NCBI GenBank assembly: GCA_029962745.1
Contig: CM057151.1
Span: 3,415,431 to 3,479,430, forward strand
Source of the DNA: Echinometra lucunter
Lineage: Eukaryota; Echinodermata; Echinoidea; Camarodonta; Echinometridae
Direction of reading: 5' to 3'
Length of the DNA: 64,000 nucleotides
In this document: piece after piece, positions 22,586 through 36,000 of the stretch
Layout: each line of letters starts with the position of its first letter
Numbering within the stretch: position 1 is the stretch's first letter
Program-made: the position numbers and the translations under genes
The notes under the pieces: generated by a model
What the model was told of the DNA's origin: nothing
The model's database searches: none
The model's input: only the letters and a program-made list of their open reading frames with translations

Positions 22586-24064
22586 TTATTACCTACAGCT
22601 CTATATGATGTATAATTCATGCCTATCATTTGTAGCAATGACAAACACGTCTGTTTGCCTGTCGGTCCCTCTGATTTCAGCTTATAAAGTCAGGTACATA
22701 TGTAATCCTGGCTAAGCCATTGTGACGTAAATTGTTACCCTGCGTATCCATTGTTTAAACCTCGATCGCGTACACAATACTGCGCATTGCACTTTGTTTA
22801 AAATGCACTACAAGAAAGGGTGGAATATGGTAGAATGTTGCTATCTAATTTAGTACAGTGGTCTACAGGGAAAACCTGGAAGAGGGCAATATGGCAAATG
22901 TTGCCTGCTTAGGTTTGGGATTTGAGGTAGTGTGCAAAATATGACTTTATTTTGCAGTTAAAATGCCTTGTATAGGTAATGATGTGGTATATAGAGGATC
23001 ACCTTGTAAAGGAGAAAAAAATACATGAACAATTTCTGAACACATGATTGCCTGTTGCTCTTAAATATTGAATCATGAATTTGAGAGTATATTATGTTAC
23101 ATGAGCAGGGATCCTTTTCTTTATTTTAATTGAGATGAATTCTGTTTACGATAAATTTGATTTTTTTTTTTCTCATTCATCGGTATTGTCAAGTGCACGT
23201 ATACAATGACAAACCCTATCTAAACTTTTACCCTAGCCCCACACATGTATGTTTTGGAATAATGTTTTTGCTCTCTGATAGTCCTGTTGGAGGTTATGTT
23301 CATATAGTCAACTGAAACAATATTTTCATATTGATACCTAACACTGCAGTTATTTATAACTCCAGCTTTGCATGAAATTAGTATTTAGATAGATATGGCA
23401 GATATTTTATCATAACTCTTTTGCAGCATTATTTGTTTTCTATTCAAATTTACATGAAGATTGAAGTCAGTTAATTGCAGAAATACCTAAGTTTTACTGA
23501 TAAACCTAACGTGTGATATGAAGTGGAGTCATTAGTTATTATTGGCACATTGAAAATCCTCCCATTTGTCTGTTTTGTTTTCCCATTGAGTTTTGTGTAA
23601 TTCTACAGGTTGCCAAACAATATAGTACAGGGGTCACATGCCTCCTGCACTTGACACGGACTCTGACATTGCTTCATCTTCTTTGGGATTTCACATATTG
23701 GTACTGATTTATGTACATGTAGCTCCAAACCAATAACTTGCTTTTCCATACCCCCCCCCCCCCCCCCCTCTTCTGGAGCTTATTTATTCCCAGGTGTAGG
23801 TATAGTAATTGGGTACCGGATAGGAGGAACATGTTCCTTGAACGCTTTCCACACCTTAGGATGGCTGGGCTAAAGCCAAGGTAATATTAGTGCATAACCC
23901 AATCCATTTCATATCTATACACATGATATATTAAATAAATTTTAATGTGCTAAGAAATTTCTGTAAAAACCAGAAATCTGTTGGAGGATACCAATTACTT
24001 TGTACATATATTTATGTATTTTATTATTCATTTTTGTTATGAGTTTATTTTCATGATTTTGTTG

Positions 24065-24160
24065 ACAATTGTTAACAGGGTCTCATGGAAGACCATCACT
24101 TTTGGTGATAGTGAGTCACCTTGTCTAAATATCAGAAATAAATAAATTAATTAATAGATT
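24065..24160 (+). repeat. LINE-like 3' tail
   Basis: GTGAGTCACCTTGTCTAAAT followed by AAATAAATAAATTAATTAAT resembles the microsatellite-ended 3' terminus of a non-LTR retrotransposon. Confidence 0.4.
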
Positions 24161-24289
24161 TCAGAAAGAGACTTTCCATCAAAGTCTTACACATTGTTCA
24201 ATATTCTACAGATTTTGTGTTATTATTTAAGCCTTTTTGAGGAGGTCCATGAACAGAATTCCATTTGTAAAATTGTAATTGGGTTTGCT

Positions 24290-24485
24290 AAAAAATGAAT
24301 CTTAGGGTTCAACCTCTGAGGCTTGCTTTTTAGCAAACCTGACAAGCTCCAAGGTTATCTTTTTGATGAACCTTCCTACCTCCAAGGTTTGCTTTTTAGC
24401 AAATTTGACAGACAGCAATGTTTGCTTTTAAAAAATGTGATAATTTCCAAGGTTCACTTCTTAGCGAACCTGTTCCCATTGCTAA
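24290..24485 (+). repeat. ~50-bp degenerate tandem repeat
   Basis: About four units contain CTCCAAGGTTTGCTTTTTAG followed by CAAACCTGACA. Confidence 0.55.
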
Positions 24486-25700
24486 AAACATATACTTTAA
24501 TTTGTAGGTGCCTTGGGCATCTCCTGGAATGGGTATGAGCACAATATGAATCTAATTTAAGTAAATATTATTACTAATGGTCATTACGATTGTTTGAGCT
24601 CAATTAAAGTGTAGCATACAAGAAAAGGGACGAATAGGAACGGAAGCTGGAAGAGTGCAGTGACACCCCTTTTCATGTACTACAGAGATGCCAAGGTCAA
24701 AGACCAGCAATGCAAATCAGATTTTAGGCAGGGAACTGTGAGATCGCCAGGCATTGTGTATAATATATATGGGAATAGGCTGTGATGTAGGCATGAGAAA
24801 GAGATTTGGGGGGATGAGCAAGAGCCCCCAATGTGGGAGTCTCATGCCTAATGTGTGAGACTTCACATCTCTGGTACTATGGCAGAAAAATCATGTCATT
24901 ATCAAACAAATGATACACAGATAAGATTATTGACCGAAATTCATGAAAGAGGTTTGAAATCATGGTTTAAACCTCCATAAACATAGTAAGCATGTCCTCT
25001 CGTCCAGTGATTAGACGCTTACATTAATATTATGCTTATTTATGCTTTTATTTAGTCAACAACACAGGTTTACACCATAATTTAGGCCATGGTTTGAAAT
25101 AACCGCTTTCATGAATTCAGACTGTAATGTTTGGTTAAAATGTAATGCTAGAACGGATGAGATTTGGTTAATACTCTCTGTTTTCCATACATTTTGCAAG
25201 GCATTTTTAGTGTGCTCTTCTCTTCTAACATGTTGCAGTATGTGTAATTATGTAAGACATGTCGAATTCATCATTTTTTGTGTGTGTGCTGATTGTGTTG
25301 TAATAGTTAGCATATGAGAATAACAGTCTTCTTTTTCATGATACACTTAATGTGCAATTTTTATTGGCTTTCTCTTTGTGAGTTTGGCAGACTACCACTA
25401 TTGCTGGAATTTCACTCTTTTTTTTTAAAGTTAAAACTTGGTGTCTGAAATTTGCAAACACTTTAGAAAAAATAGAGCTAGGGTCTATGGAGCATGTCTG
25501 TTACACTGGAATAAAATCCTCAACAGGATGAAAAATTAATGATACATCTAACACTGAGAATTACTGTGTCAAACCTTGATTGAAGATATTCAGTGAATGC
25601 AAGATTTTTGAGAGAAATAAGCTGTATAAGTCGTTCCATATGCTTCTAAATGTGAAAATGTGTATTTTGTTGCAACATGGTTCGCCTATTACCCTGTAAG

Positions 25701-25995
25701 GTATGTCTCATTGAGGCCAGTACATTATCCTCTTTCATGAAAACATGTAAAAGGGGTACTTTTTCAATATCAGGCACGAAATGTGCATTACACATTAAGG
25801 GTATCTAAAACAGCAAAAGATCAAGAAAAAGGGTATCAAATTCAGAGATGATGATGAATAAAATCCCTGTTAAGGGTATAAAAAATGGAGATGTTAGATA
25901 GGTTTCCCTGTTCAGGATATTGAAACCACTCCTACTTCAATCCTTGTTTAGGGTGCTTTTGATTAAGTGGATATACAGGCCTCAATGAGACATAC
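25701..25995. mobile_element. Element with 18-bp perfect inverted ends
   Basis: GTATGTCTCATTGAGGCC at the left and GGCCTCAATGAGACATAC at the right bound 295 bp. The interior has repeated AAGGGTAT/TAGGGT motifs. Confidence 0.7.
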
Positions 25996-26774
25996 CCCAG
26001 GGGCTTTTTATGTTGATTTCAATTGCTTAGCTTGAGATTCTTGGGAAGGCTGATGATGTAATGTTAAAAAAAACCTTTTTCCATCCATCTGTAGAAGTGT
26101 CATATATTTTGTTTTTCTTTTTAATGTAGTTGAGATAATTTCCAAGTATTAACAATTTTTGCATCATTTTCTTATTGACTACTTGTTTACACATGATATG
26201 AAAACTGTATGTTGGATGCATTTGTGGAGCTTCTTAATGGAGGTTTATTTTTTTTTTTTCCATAAGTGCAATTGCTTTCATGTTACATATCTTGCATTTG
26301 AATTTTCTTTCAATCATTTATGGTCTATTTACAAGAATTTCTAGTTATTTTTGTAGTTTATATTGTACCTGAAAAGCAGAGGTTCCTTAAGATTTGTATT
26401 TCACAGACTTGTCAAATATATACTTGTAATGAAATAAAGAAATCATTTGAGGCTGAGCGACAGTAATGATTGGTCTTGTGTCATGTACATGAGTCTGTAA
26501 ATGTGTGTTTAATTTTCCAAATGTAGTTATTCCCGATAAAATCTCTACCACCACCTCCCCCCCCCCCCTTCATTCTGCCTGTCTCTATTTCTAGTTCTTC
26601 TCAAAACTAATTTCTCATTATTCCTCCATCTTGTGCTCACTACATATTGTAAGATTCAACTGTGATCTGAACTTTAGAAAAAAATGCAATATGAAAATAT
26701 GAAAATTCAAATGTGTACAATCTCTTTCTACTGGGTAGTTTACATTTAAAATGGAATAGCAATATTGAAATTTG

Positions 26775-26945
26775 ACCCATTCATGACAGAGGTCCACATT
26801 TTGTGGTTCGGCCTAATATCTTTTGATGCAAAACCCTAAAAATCATACCAAATACATGAGCAGAAAGAGTGAAAAATTCTACACAAACTGTGCCCATTTT
26901 GGTTGCGTCAGTATTCGTTGTTTGATGCTGAAAATTTTTTAAAGG
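26775..26945 (+). repeat. Dispersed repeat (copy 2 of the 14929-15096 family)
   Basis: It starts ACCCATTCATGACAGAGGTC and ends GATGCTGAAAATTTTTTAAA; this is the reverse complement of the other copy with few differences. Confidence 0.75.
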
Positions 26946-29029
26946 AAAATCAGCATTGTGGACCCTATTAAGCAGGAAAATTGGTCTTATAGGCTGCAGT
27001 CATAGTGACTAGGAACCTCACATTCATATGTTTAAATTGATACATTTTACGCCGTTACAATGTCTGCAAAGATCAGATCACTGGTGGATCATACAGTGTT
27101 ATCAAGACCCTGCTATTAACCATAACTCGCATCAATTTCCTTTATGCTTTTTCTGCAATTATACCACCCCCCCCCCCCCCCCCCCCCCATTTTCCAAACT
27201 ACAAACAAATTAACAGTCTGAAATGCACAGCTTCTGGGTTAATTCTTCATATTTCAATTTTATTCAGAAGTACTATAAAACTGCTTCAGTTACATCTACC
27301 ACATGTGAAATGCTCATAAACATTTATTTTTCCTTAATCATATCAAATTTACAAGAAAATCTTGACAGTGCTTACAACCTTTAAGATTTTGATTGATGAT
27401 TGCATAGCCCCACTACAGTGCAGCCTGAAATGTCGAGAAAAAAAATGCCAACATAAAGCAATGAAGGGTATGCTTTCGAGTAATAAACTGTACTCCAATA
27501 AAATCATCCCCCCCCCCACCCAAAGGGGCATTCATAAGATATACTACATGGTACATTAACATACATTTCTGTATTTTTGTTACCGTATTCTTGTGTGATT
27601 AAGTTTTAAAACACCAGGATCATAAATGTGAAAAAAGAGCTATTTTACACAGGTAAATACACATCACAGCCAATCATCTGCTGCACCTACATATAGACAT
27701 GTACAAACATATAAGGGACTGAATACATCCTTTGTGAAAAATCCTCATTGTCCTCTGATTTGACCAATTTTTAACAAATCCTGTACTATTTGCCCGATTT
27801 CCTGGAAAACTTTAATAGAACCCTGATATAAAACATGATCGATGTAGGATCTTTTTAATTATTTTAAAGTTCTTATATTGGTTCAAATAGCGTACAAATA
27901 TACAATAAATAAATACATTTGATATTTACATGCACAAACAAATGAGTTTTTCCTTTTATCAGAAAAAAATAGAGTACTGAAATAGCAAAATGTCCAATCT
28001 TTTAAGATGTTGTGGGTTGGGTTTGCACTTGATACTGAAAGTCAGTCAGTCATCTATGCATACTTCTATGCATTCTCAATAATACCTATTGAAATAACAT
28101 TCCACAATGTCAGATAGATCTTTGACCCACACGATTCCCCTCCCCCTTCTGTTCCACAAAAAAAAAGGAAAAAGAAAAAAAAGAGAATTCAAAAGAAGAT
28201 GATCCGAGGAGCATACACTTGAAATATTTTCCAATCTACCTTCATTCCCAAAGCCACAGAAATGTAAGATGGCACATCTCATGTTTAGCAAAAATAATAA
28301 AAATGTCAAATATGTTCTTACAAAGCTGGTATTGCACTTTTTTTTTAAAGATTACCTTGAAAATTGCCCAGGAGAAAAAAAAAGGGTAATATCCTCCTGG
28401 GTGATAAATATCAAGAATTGTAGAAGCCTTGGAAGGAAATAGTATTTCTTTACAGGAAACCAAGAAAAACTTTACAAAGTCACATCTTTTTACCTCCATA
28501 TACCAGTCAGGAACCATGTCTTCATCAATACCCGAGTCACACCTCCAAACCAACACCAAACCAAGCAATTCTTGGTCTAATCAAGCAGCTATTACTTTAC
28601 TAGTTCCCGTTTTCATCTTTAAGATAGGTCTACTCTCTCACTTTCTCTGTCATTTTATTGAGTTTAATTGATTTATGTATTAATTAATTGCTGTTGCCAT
28701 TGCCTATGTTTTTCCTGGCTACTTTGTTTCTCTTTTAGTATTATTCCGCAATTTTCCCTCGAACTTTTAGATCTTCTGATGATATGATTCTCCTTATTTG
28801 CTCCATATACCATATAAACACAACATTAATTTGCTGCCTTTGTCATATCATGTATTTCAAGTTAGTTTAAACTTATCACTTTTCATGTATTTATTAATGT
28901 ATAACTGAGAATTATTTCTTTTGATCTGCTTCTTGATATGTCCTTTGATTTTTTTTCCTCTCTCAATTTTTAAATTTTAGTTACATGTACATCACTATGT
29001 TTTCCTTCTCTCAGTCTTTTGTTTTATGT

Positions 29030-29210
29030 ATGCACCAGCCAATGTGGAGAGCCTCTTGACAGAATTCCTAAATTCTTTTAGGTGATCCCCAGGCATTGGC
29101 TGGTACTAAATCTTTATACAATGTACTGTGATTTTGTTATCTTTGTGATGTTCTGTATGTACTTGTCTTTGTTATATCTCGCCTGGAAATGAAATAAATA
29201 AATAAATTCT
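29030..29210 (+). repeat. LINE-like 3' end with AAAT tail
   Basis: GCACCAGCCAATGTGGAGAG and CAGGCATTGGCTGGTACTAA precede TTATATCTCGCCTGGAAATG and (AAAT)n. This is the layout of a non-LTR element 3' terminus, with an internal inverted pair CAGCCAATG/CATTGGCTG. Confidence 0.5.
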
Positions 29211-29917
29211 TGGCCATTGGGGGTAATGTAAAAGTTTGGTCCTGGTGTCCGTCTCATTAGTGTCACTGGGGTATAATGTTGAAGCAAATCTTTACATTAT
29301 TGTTTTGAAAAAGAAAACAACATCAGCATGAGAATATGGAACAGCATTGCATACAAGCCAGATGAGAATGAATTATTCCTAACATCTCTCTCATACCAAG
29401 AAATATATGTACTGGTATAATGTTCACTTACATTACATAGTGTTGGGCATGGGTATCCCTGCTGGTTTAAGACTTTTATCAACAATATGTATTGCTTGTA
29501 GATTTGAGTGTTCAGAGCTTGAGTAGGAGACTTAATCTGCTAAAACATGCATGAAATGCAAAATTAACAATGTGCAGCTAGAAAGATTATCTTGAGTTTT
29601 AATGATGAAAAATAAGATTGTAAACATTAAAAACTCATACCATTCAAACAAACTGATAAATAAATTAAAGTACAGCAAACTAGGACAACGAAATTCAGCT
29701 ACAAATCCCAACTCCAATGGAAACTACAGCCCATGGTTTCATGAAATGCAATTTCCAGCATATTGTTGTTAACTCCTTTAGATTCTCATGTTCCAAACAA
29801 CCAACCATCTGAACAATAAACAATCAGAATTATAGCCAGATTCTCTCAACCAGTTTTATCACAAGAACTCCCATTTAGCTTGAAAGAAAAGTGACTGTGA
29901 AAAACAGGTGAAATGTT

Positions 29918-30091
29918 TCAGACAAATGGAGCAATTTCTTGAGGATCAATCAGGGTTTGTTCCAGTGGTACGTCAATATCATATTCTTTGGCATGCTGTG
30001 ACCTTCGACCTCGTCTGCTGCGTTGTGGTATTGGGAGCTCAGAGTGATGAGCTGGAAGGGGCTCCGTGAAGAAGTAGGGATGAAGCAAAGC
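29918..30091 (-). CDS. CDK20: CDK20 terminal exon 10
   Basis: 57 codons and TGA after a CTTCCAG acceptor. It begins [15 protein letters not shown] and has the SELPIPQR motif, a short basic run (SRRGRR) not seen in the human protein, and the acidic end [16 protein letters not shown] possible minus-strand ATTAAA poly(A) signal lies at 29598-29603. Confidence 0.96.
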   Translation of the reverse strand, partial: ALLHPYFFTEPLPAHHSELPIPQRSRRGRRSQHAKEYDIDVPLEQTLIDPQEIAPFV

Positions 30092-33000
30092 CTGGAAGAA
30101 CAAACATGAAAATTTTGACTATTAAAGTATGATCACTGATTTATAAACTGGAAACAGAATTCAATGAATATCACTAATAAGGAAGAAAGATACAAATAGA
30201 ATAAATAAATATTAGATTACACATGAATAAGAAATCCTAGATGTCACGCAATCACAAATAACACTTGAAAGGGCACATTCATCATGCAAATACACCTACA
30301 CATCTACATATTGCTTTAAATGTATAAGCCAAAGATATGAAGACCACTACCATTTACAACAGTACACTCTGCAATGAAACAATGCAAAAATGATGACTAT
30401 TATATTACCTCAGAGGCAGATATTCTCTGCCTTGATGGATACACCAGGAATTTCTTCAGCAAATCTAAAGCCTGAAAAATAAACACAACAAATATACAGA
30501 GACTGATACACACAAGAACTTATAAATAACTTGTGTGTCTCAAGATCCATCATGTTCTTGCCACAATAGTGATTGTGGGATTTGATGCATGTGAAATCAT
30601 GGCATTGTAGGGCTGCCTGAGGGTGCCTTTGAAATTTCAGAGTAGTGATATCTTTCTTGAGCCACTTGAGTGTGTGATCCATGCAAAGTACAAACTTCCT
30701 CTAACTTCCTCTGATGTATGGGAGGATGGTTTACACATACCAACCTAGTTACAATATGGTGCTACCCAGCAAGGCTCTTGATGAGGACTATCTCTAGCTC
30801 ACTCTAAACTTACAAACTATGACTAAAGCTAAAGCAGCTAGCTAGTCACTCTAAACTCATACAGTCATGTATATCATCATTTCTTAAGCAAATGAAATGT
30901 TGTACTTTATATCTCAATGAATCTTTATTTATATATTTTTTATATCAGTCAAGGCCTCAGAATCTTAACGGCAATACATAGCGTTGGTCAACTTCCTACA
31001 TTAACCACATTCCAAACCTGACCCAAACCCTATTCCTAACCCGTATTCTCCACCTAATACTACTACCACACTGACTAAACTCACACCAGACAAAAACTGA
31101 ATGGACCAAGCAAAAGATCCAATTACACTGAATGAACAAGAATTAGTCAGTTAGGAGTCATTTAGAAAGAAGTAGGTTGGTATGTGACTGAAGCATAACC
31201 TCTTACATTTTTGCACATCTTAAATTCTGTTTTTAATCTCACCTCAGGGGAAGCATCAGGAACAATTTGTTCCAAAGGTATGGGTGGATTCTCTGGGAAT
31301 GTGATCTTATTGTAATCTGGTAGGTCTTTCATACCCTGAAAGAAAACAGCAGATGAATAGACAATATGAAATACATGTAAATACTTCATACAATAAATCC
31401 AAAGTCATAAAGTAATCAAAATAACACATTCACATTTTGCTAATGATGGATATCCTATATCTATATTACATTTACCACTAGGATAAAACACTTGAAAGTT
31501 TTCCAATCTGAATGTGAAAAAATATTAAAAGTCATTCAAAATTCATATCTCCATCTCCGCACACCATTTCCTCCATCATTACTGGAAAGCAAACTGTAAT
31601 CTTATCTGGATGTCATGGCGACACATTAAAGGCATTGGTTAACATTGTTATTATTTTCTTAAAAACTCATTTTGCTACTTGAAAATGGGATAAATAGAAG
31701 AGTTATAGTGTAAAAATACCAGTCTGAAAGTTTCAAAGTATGATATCCACAGGAAGTATGTTTTAATGTTAGAAATGAGAACCAATGTTTGAAAAATTGC
31801 ACAGACAAAGACGTAAAGAGTGTGCATGCGCACATGGCTCACCGGACCATACTGTGTGTATTGGCGTATCATGCGGAGGGAGGCAGATAACAGCTTTTTT
31901 TTTTTTTTAACGCGAGCAAAGCTCTTATTTATTGTCTCTGAGACCAAAAATAATAAAATCGCAGTTTGCGTCTTACTAAAGGTGCTTTCACACATGATGC
32001 GATGGTGTGGTACTACACTGTGGCGCCACACTGTTTCGTCTTCACACATGGTGGGACTTTGTGTCACCACATATGCTAATGAACACGCATGAACGCGTCA
32101 ACTCTCAATAAGAGAGCATATTGTCAAAACTTGCGGAAGCAATCTCATGGCAACAATTTTTGCGCTAACTTTTTAGAAATTTGATTGGTGCGCATTTTTT
32201 GTGTATCTAGGCAGCAAAAAAAGTGTGTCCTGCCTCGGCGACATTTTTCTGTCGCCCTATACCCCATTAGCTTGTACACAAAAAAGTGTGGTGCCAGTGT
32301 GGTACCACACTGTCGCATCATGTGTGAAAGCACCTTAACAGTCTTCATTCCAAATTATGGTTGGTTTCAGGGGTTTCGAGTACAAATACAAGTACTCATA
32401 CACATGTTTCATCTTAGTTTGAGAATTTTTTAAATCAGCTGCTCAAAAAGTTAGCCAATGTCTTTTAATAAATCCATAATCTGATTCAGAGCCCACATTA
32501 CTATATCCATCAAGACAAACATCAACATGAAATCATTTGTGACTGTCTCTCTTGTAACATATATTATATTTTATTCAAGCATATATATATATATATATAT
32601 ATATCAAATGCCAGTATAGAACTCTAAATCACTCAAAGACTGCGTTCTACATTAGTATGATATTGATGCGCAGATATACCGGCCAGGTTTTCTCTGTAGG
32701 TGTTCCCAAGACCCTCAGTACACAACACAGCTGCTCAATGTCATTTTCTCCAGGAAAGATTGGTGAGTTGTTCAGAAGCTCTCCAAAAATACAACCAACA
32801 GCCCTAGAGATACAATGAATTTTTTTTTTTTTTAATTAATGAAATTCATGTTCATTCATATATGTGAATTACTGTGTTAACATGTAAATATGGCAGTGGT
32901 TCTGTAATTTTAACCAATTTTATCCCAAATATTGTGATAATCAGGGGACTCCCTTGGATCATCTAGGGTGAATCACAAAGATCACATGACATGTTGTCAA

Positions 33001-36000
33001 TCAATTCACTCACCAATAACTAAGAATGAAATGGTTGCCCATCTCACTGCCAAATAAAAAGTGTTTCTTTAGTAAATGTTCTGTCAACTTCTGTAAACTT
33101 GTACAGTATAACAGGTTTTTGTGAAATTTCCATCACAATACAACATGATATCATCAAAGCTTTAATAACTACATGATATCAAGATTTTGTACAAACCATA
33201 AGTCTGCTCCTTCGTCATATTTCCTGGCTCCATACAGAAGTTCTGGAGCACGATACCACCTGGAGGAAAAAAAAAATATATGACAGGCATTAGTTAGTGA
33301 TGCAAAGTAGCAAAGCATTTTCTCATCCAAATGTAATATCCATGTAACATATTTTTATACCCTTGTATTCAATTCTACGTTTTATTCAAAATTGCAGTTT
33401 GTAGTAATGATGTATTTCAGTCTTCGTAAAACATGTACAATTCAGTCTCTGTAATGCAAATCATGTCTACAGGTAACTAAACCTTTACTGAATTTAATAT
33501 AATCAAATCAATGGTTCTGAACGTTCGTTTTGTCAATGAAATAGATCCATATCAATTTGAGATAAATAAGAACAGTGAGGAAAAAGAGAATATATGAGAA
33601 CTGATCTTAAAACTTTGTTGGCAGAATAACTAAATGCAAAATAATGCATATACAAAAGAAATTTAACTAATGATTTTTCAACAAAGAGCCAGCTTAAGAT
33701 GGTTTGATGGAATCAAGAAAGAGAGAATTCTACAACTGACACATCAATGTAAAAACAAACAAAAACAGCAAAATAGCAACAACTACAACAAAAACAAAGA
33801 TGTTCATCACAAATCAAATTTCATGCAATTAAGTCAGACCGTAGTAATTTTAAAAAACAAAAATTCATCTTGATGAAACATTCCCTGCTATTCAGTTTCT
33901 ATGAACCCATTTTTACTTTCAAGAACGAGCCCTTTTTTGTCTGTGAATACTAGAATATTGCATTAAGATTTAGAATACTCCTGTTCACATACTGTAAAGG
34001 GTTAATGGTACTCACAGGATTAACTATGAAGTATACATAGTCAAACTAACCTTGTAGCCACTTGATGGCTGTACTGTCTTCCTTCATCATTACTGAAGAC
34101 CCTTGCCAGACCAAAGTCAGCAATCTTTAAATGACCGGTTTCACTAATCAACAGATTAGCTGGCTTTAGATCCTGAAATCAAAGATTAGATACATATGTT
34201 CCTGGAGTAACAATGAAATATTGGAGAATTTATGAATTACCGTCATACTACCAATATTGCATCAATTGTTTACAGTTTCTCAAAACATTTGCTAATGTCA
34301 ATAAAACAGACTACATGGTCCAGTGTGAAGATGGTATCATGTCCTTCCAGTATAATGGGGCCCCATCACCAGGAGATCTGGAAGAAATGCAAATTGTTTT
34401 TATAGAAGTCCATGAATCTGAAGTAAACTTATCTATTGTTGGGTGCGCTTCAAGGCAAAGTCCACCCCAGAAGTTTCACTGTTCCAATAAAAGGAGGTGA
34501 ATTAGAACAACATTTTTAAAAAGAAATGAGCAAAAGCGGTCAAAGAATAAGAAAATTAGACTCATTTACATTTTCTAGTAAATTACTCTCGGCTCTACAA
34601 ATTGGGAACACTGACGACATCATATGCGAGCTGCTCTCCATTTACTTTGTACATGAAATATCACATTTTCTCAATTTTCTTGGAAGCTACACATTTTCTA
34701 ACCCCCATAGTCAATGTATGTTCAGAAGAGTTGCTTTTCACAAAAAAAACTTTGACTATGAGGTGAGAAAATGTGTAACTTCCAAGCAAATTGAGAAAAT
34801 GTGAAGTTTCATGTACAAAGTGAATGGAGAGCTGCTCGCATATGATGTCATCAGTGTTGCCAATTTGCAGAGCTGAGAGTAATTTACTAGAAAATGAAAA
34901 TGAGTGAAATTTTCTTATTCTTTGACCGCGTTTGCTCATTTCTTTTTTTAAAATGCTGTTCAAACTCATCTCCTCTTATTGAAACAGTTAAACTTCTGGG
35001 GTGGACTTTCCCTTTAAGTGTAAATACAGGCAGAACTGTTTACAAAAAGTACTCAATGAAGACATGAAATGCAGTATTTAAAAGTGGTCTTTATGTACAG
35101 GTTACAAACGTAAAGGTTTATATTGAAAACACTTTTAACAAGAAACAAATATATGGTCTCTATAGACACAGTCTCAATTCAGGGTTGCCACTAAAGTAAA
35201 GTAGGCCTTATTGTACTTGTACCTCATCTATGGTACAGAGAGAGAATCACTCTTGTAGTTATGTTTTAGTCGTACCACATCTATGGTAGAGACTTACTCT
35301 ATGCATGATGGAGTTCTCATGACAGTGAGCTATCCCTTTAAGAAGCATCAGCATGTAGCTCTTGACCTGAGCCTCTGTCAGAGGTTGATCTGAATTCCGT
35401 ATCACTTCAGAGAGGTCTGACAGCATGAACTCAAAGACTAGCACAAAGCCAGTGCCATGGGGAAAGACATCCTTTAATTTCACAACCTGTAGACCATAAA
35501 CAAATCCAAAAAATAACATATCCCCATTTTAGTAAAATGTATCGATATAATGACCCTTTCTTGCCATATCTAAGCTCTGATCAATAACCACTAAAAGCAA
35601 GTCGATCCTTCTCCATGCTGCTAAAGAAACTAAATACAATATATGTATGTAACCTACATGTAATTGATCTTTTTCTTCCATTGTTTAGTTTTCTCATTAT
35701 CTCACAATATCCCAAAATAATTCTAGCTTGTAGCCTTGTACCAGAAAGGAACAGGATAATTTGGTCTGTTTCAGCCAAATCTAAATCTCCATTTTGCTAT
35801 GCGATCTCATCTTGCATTTTCTCTCATCAATATGAATGATATCATGACATCTATCAATCAAACGAACACGTATATTTCATATGTCTTTTTTTTTTCCTCA
35901 AGTGTGAACGTCATCAGAAGTAAAGAATTTATCAGTGAATACTCACATACTGGTTCTCCTCAATTTCTTGCAAAGCTTTTATTTCCCTGAAGTAAAGAGA

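Larger units (their letters stand above)
21389..29917. other. Intergenic region between the two convergent genes
   Basis: No exon is supported. It is AT-rich with LINE-like 3' tails, small inverted repeats and tandem repeats listed separately. An AATAAA near 26432 and tracts of C at 23752-23768, 26561-26569 and 27169-27188 are present. Part may be 3' UTR of either gene. Confidence 0.5.

Noticed and set aside
34526..34969. Matching ORFs on opposite strands ([10 protein letters not shown] / [10 protein letters not shown])
   Set aside because: The near-perfect palindrome makes the same peptide appear on both strands; this is not evidence of coding.
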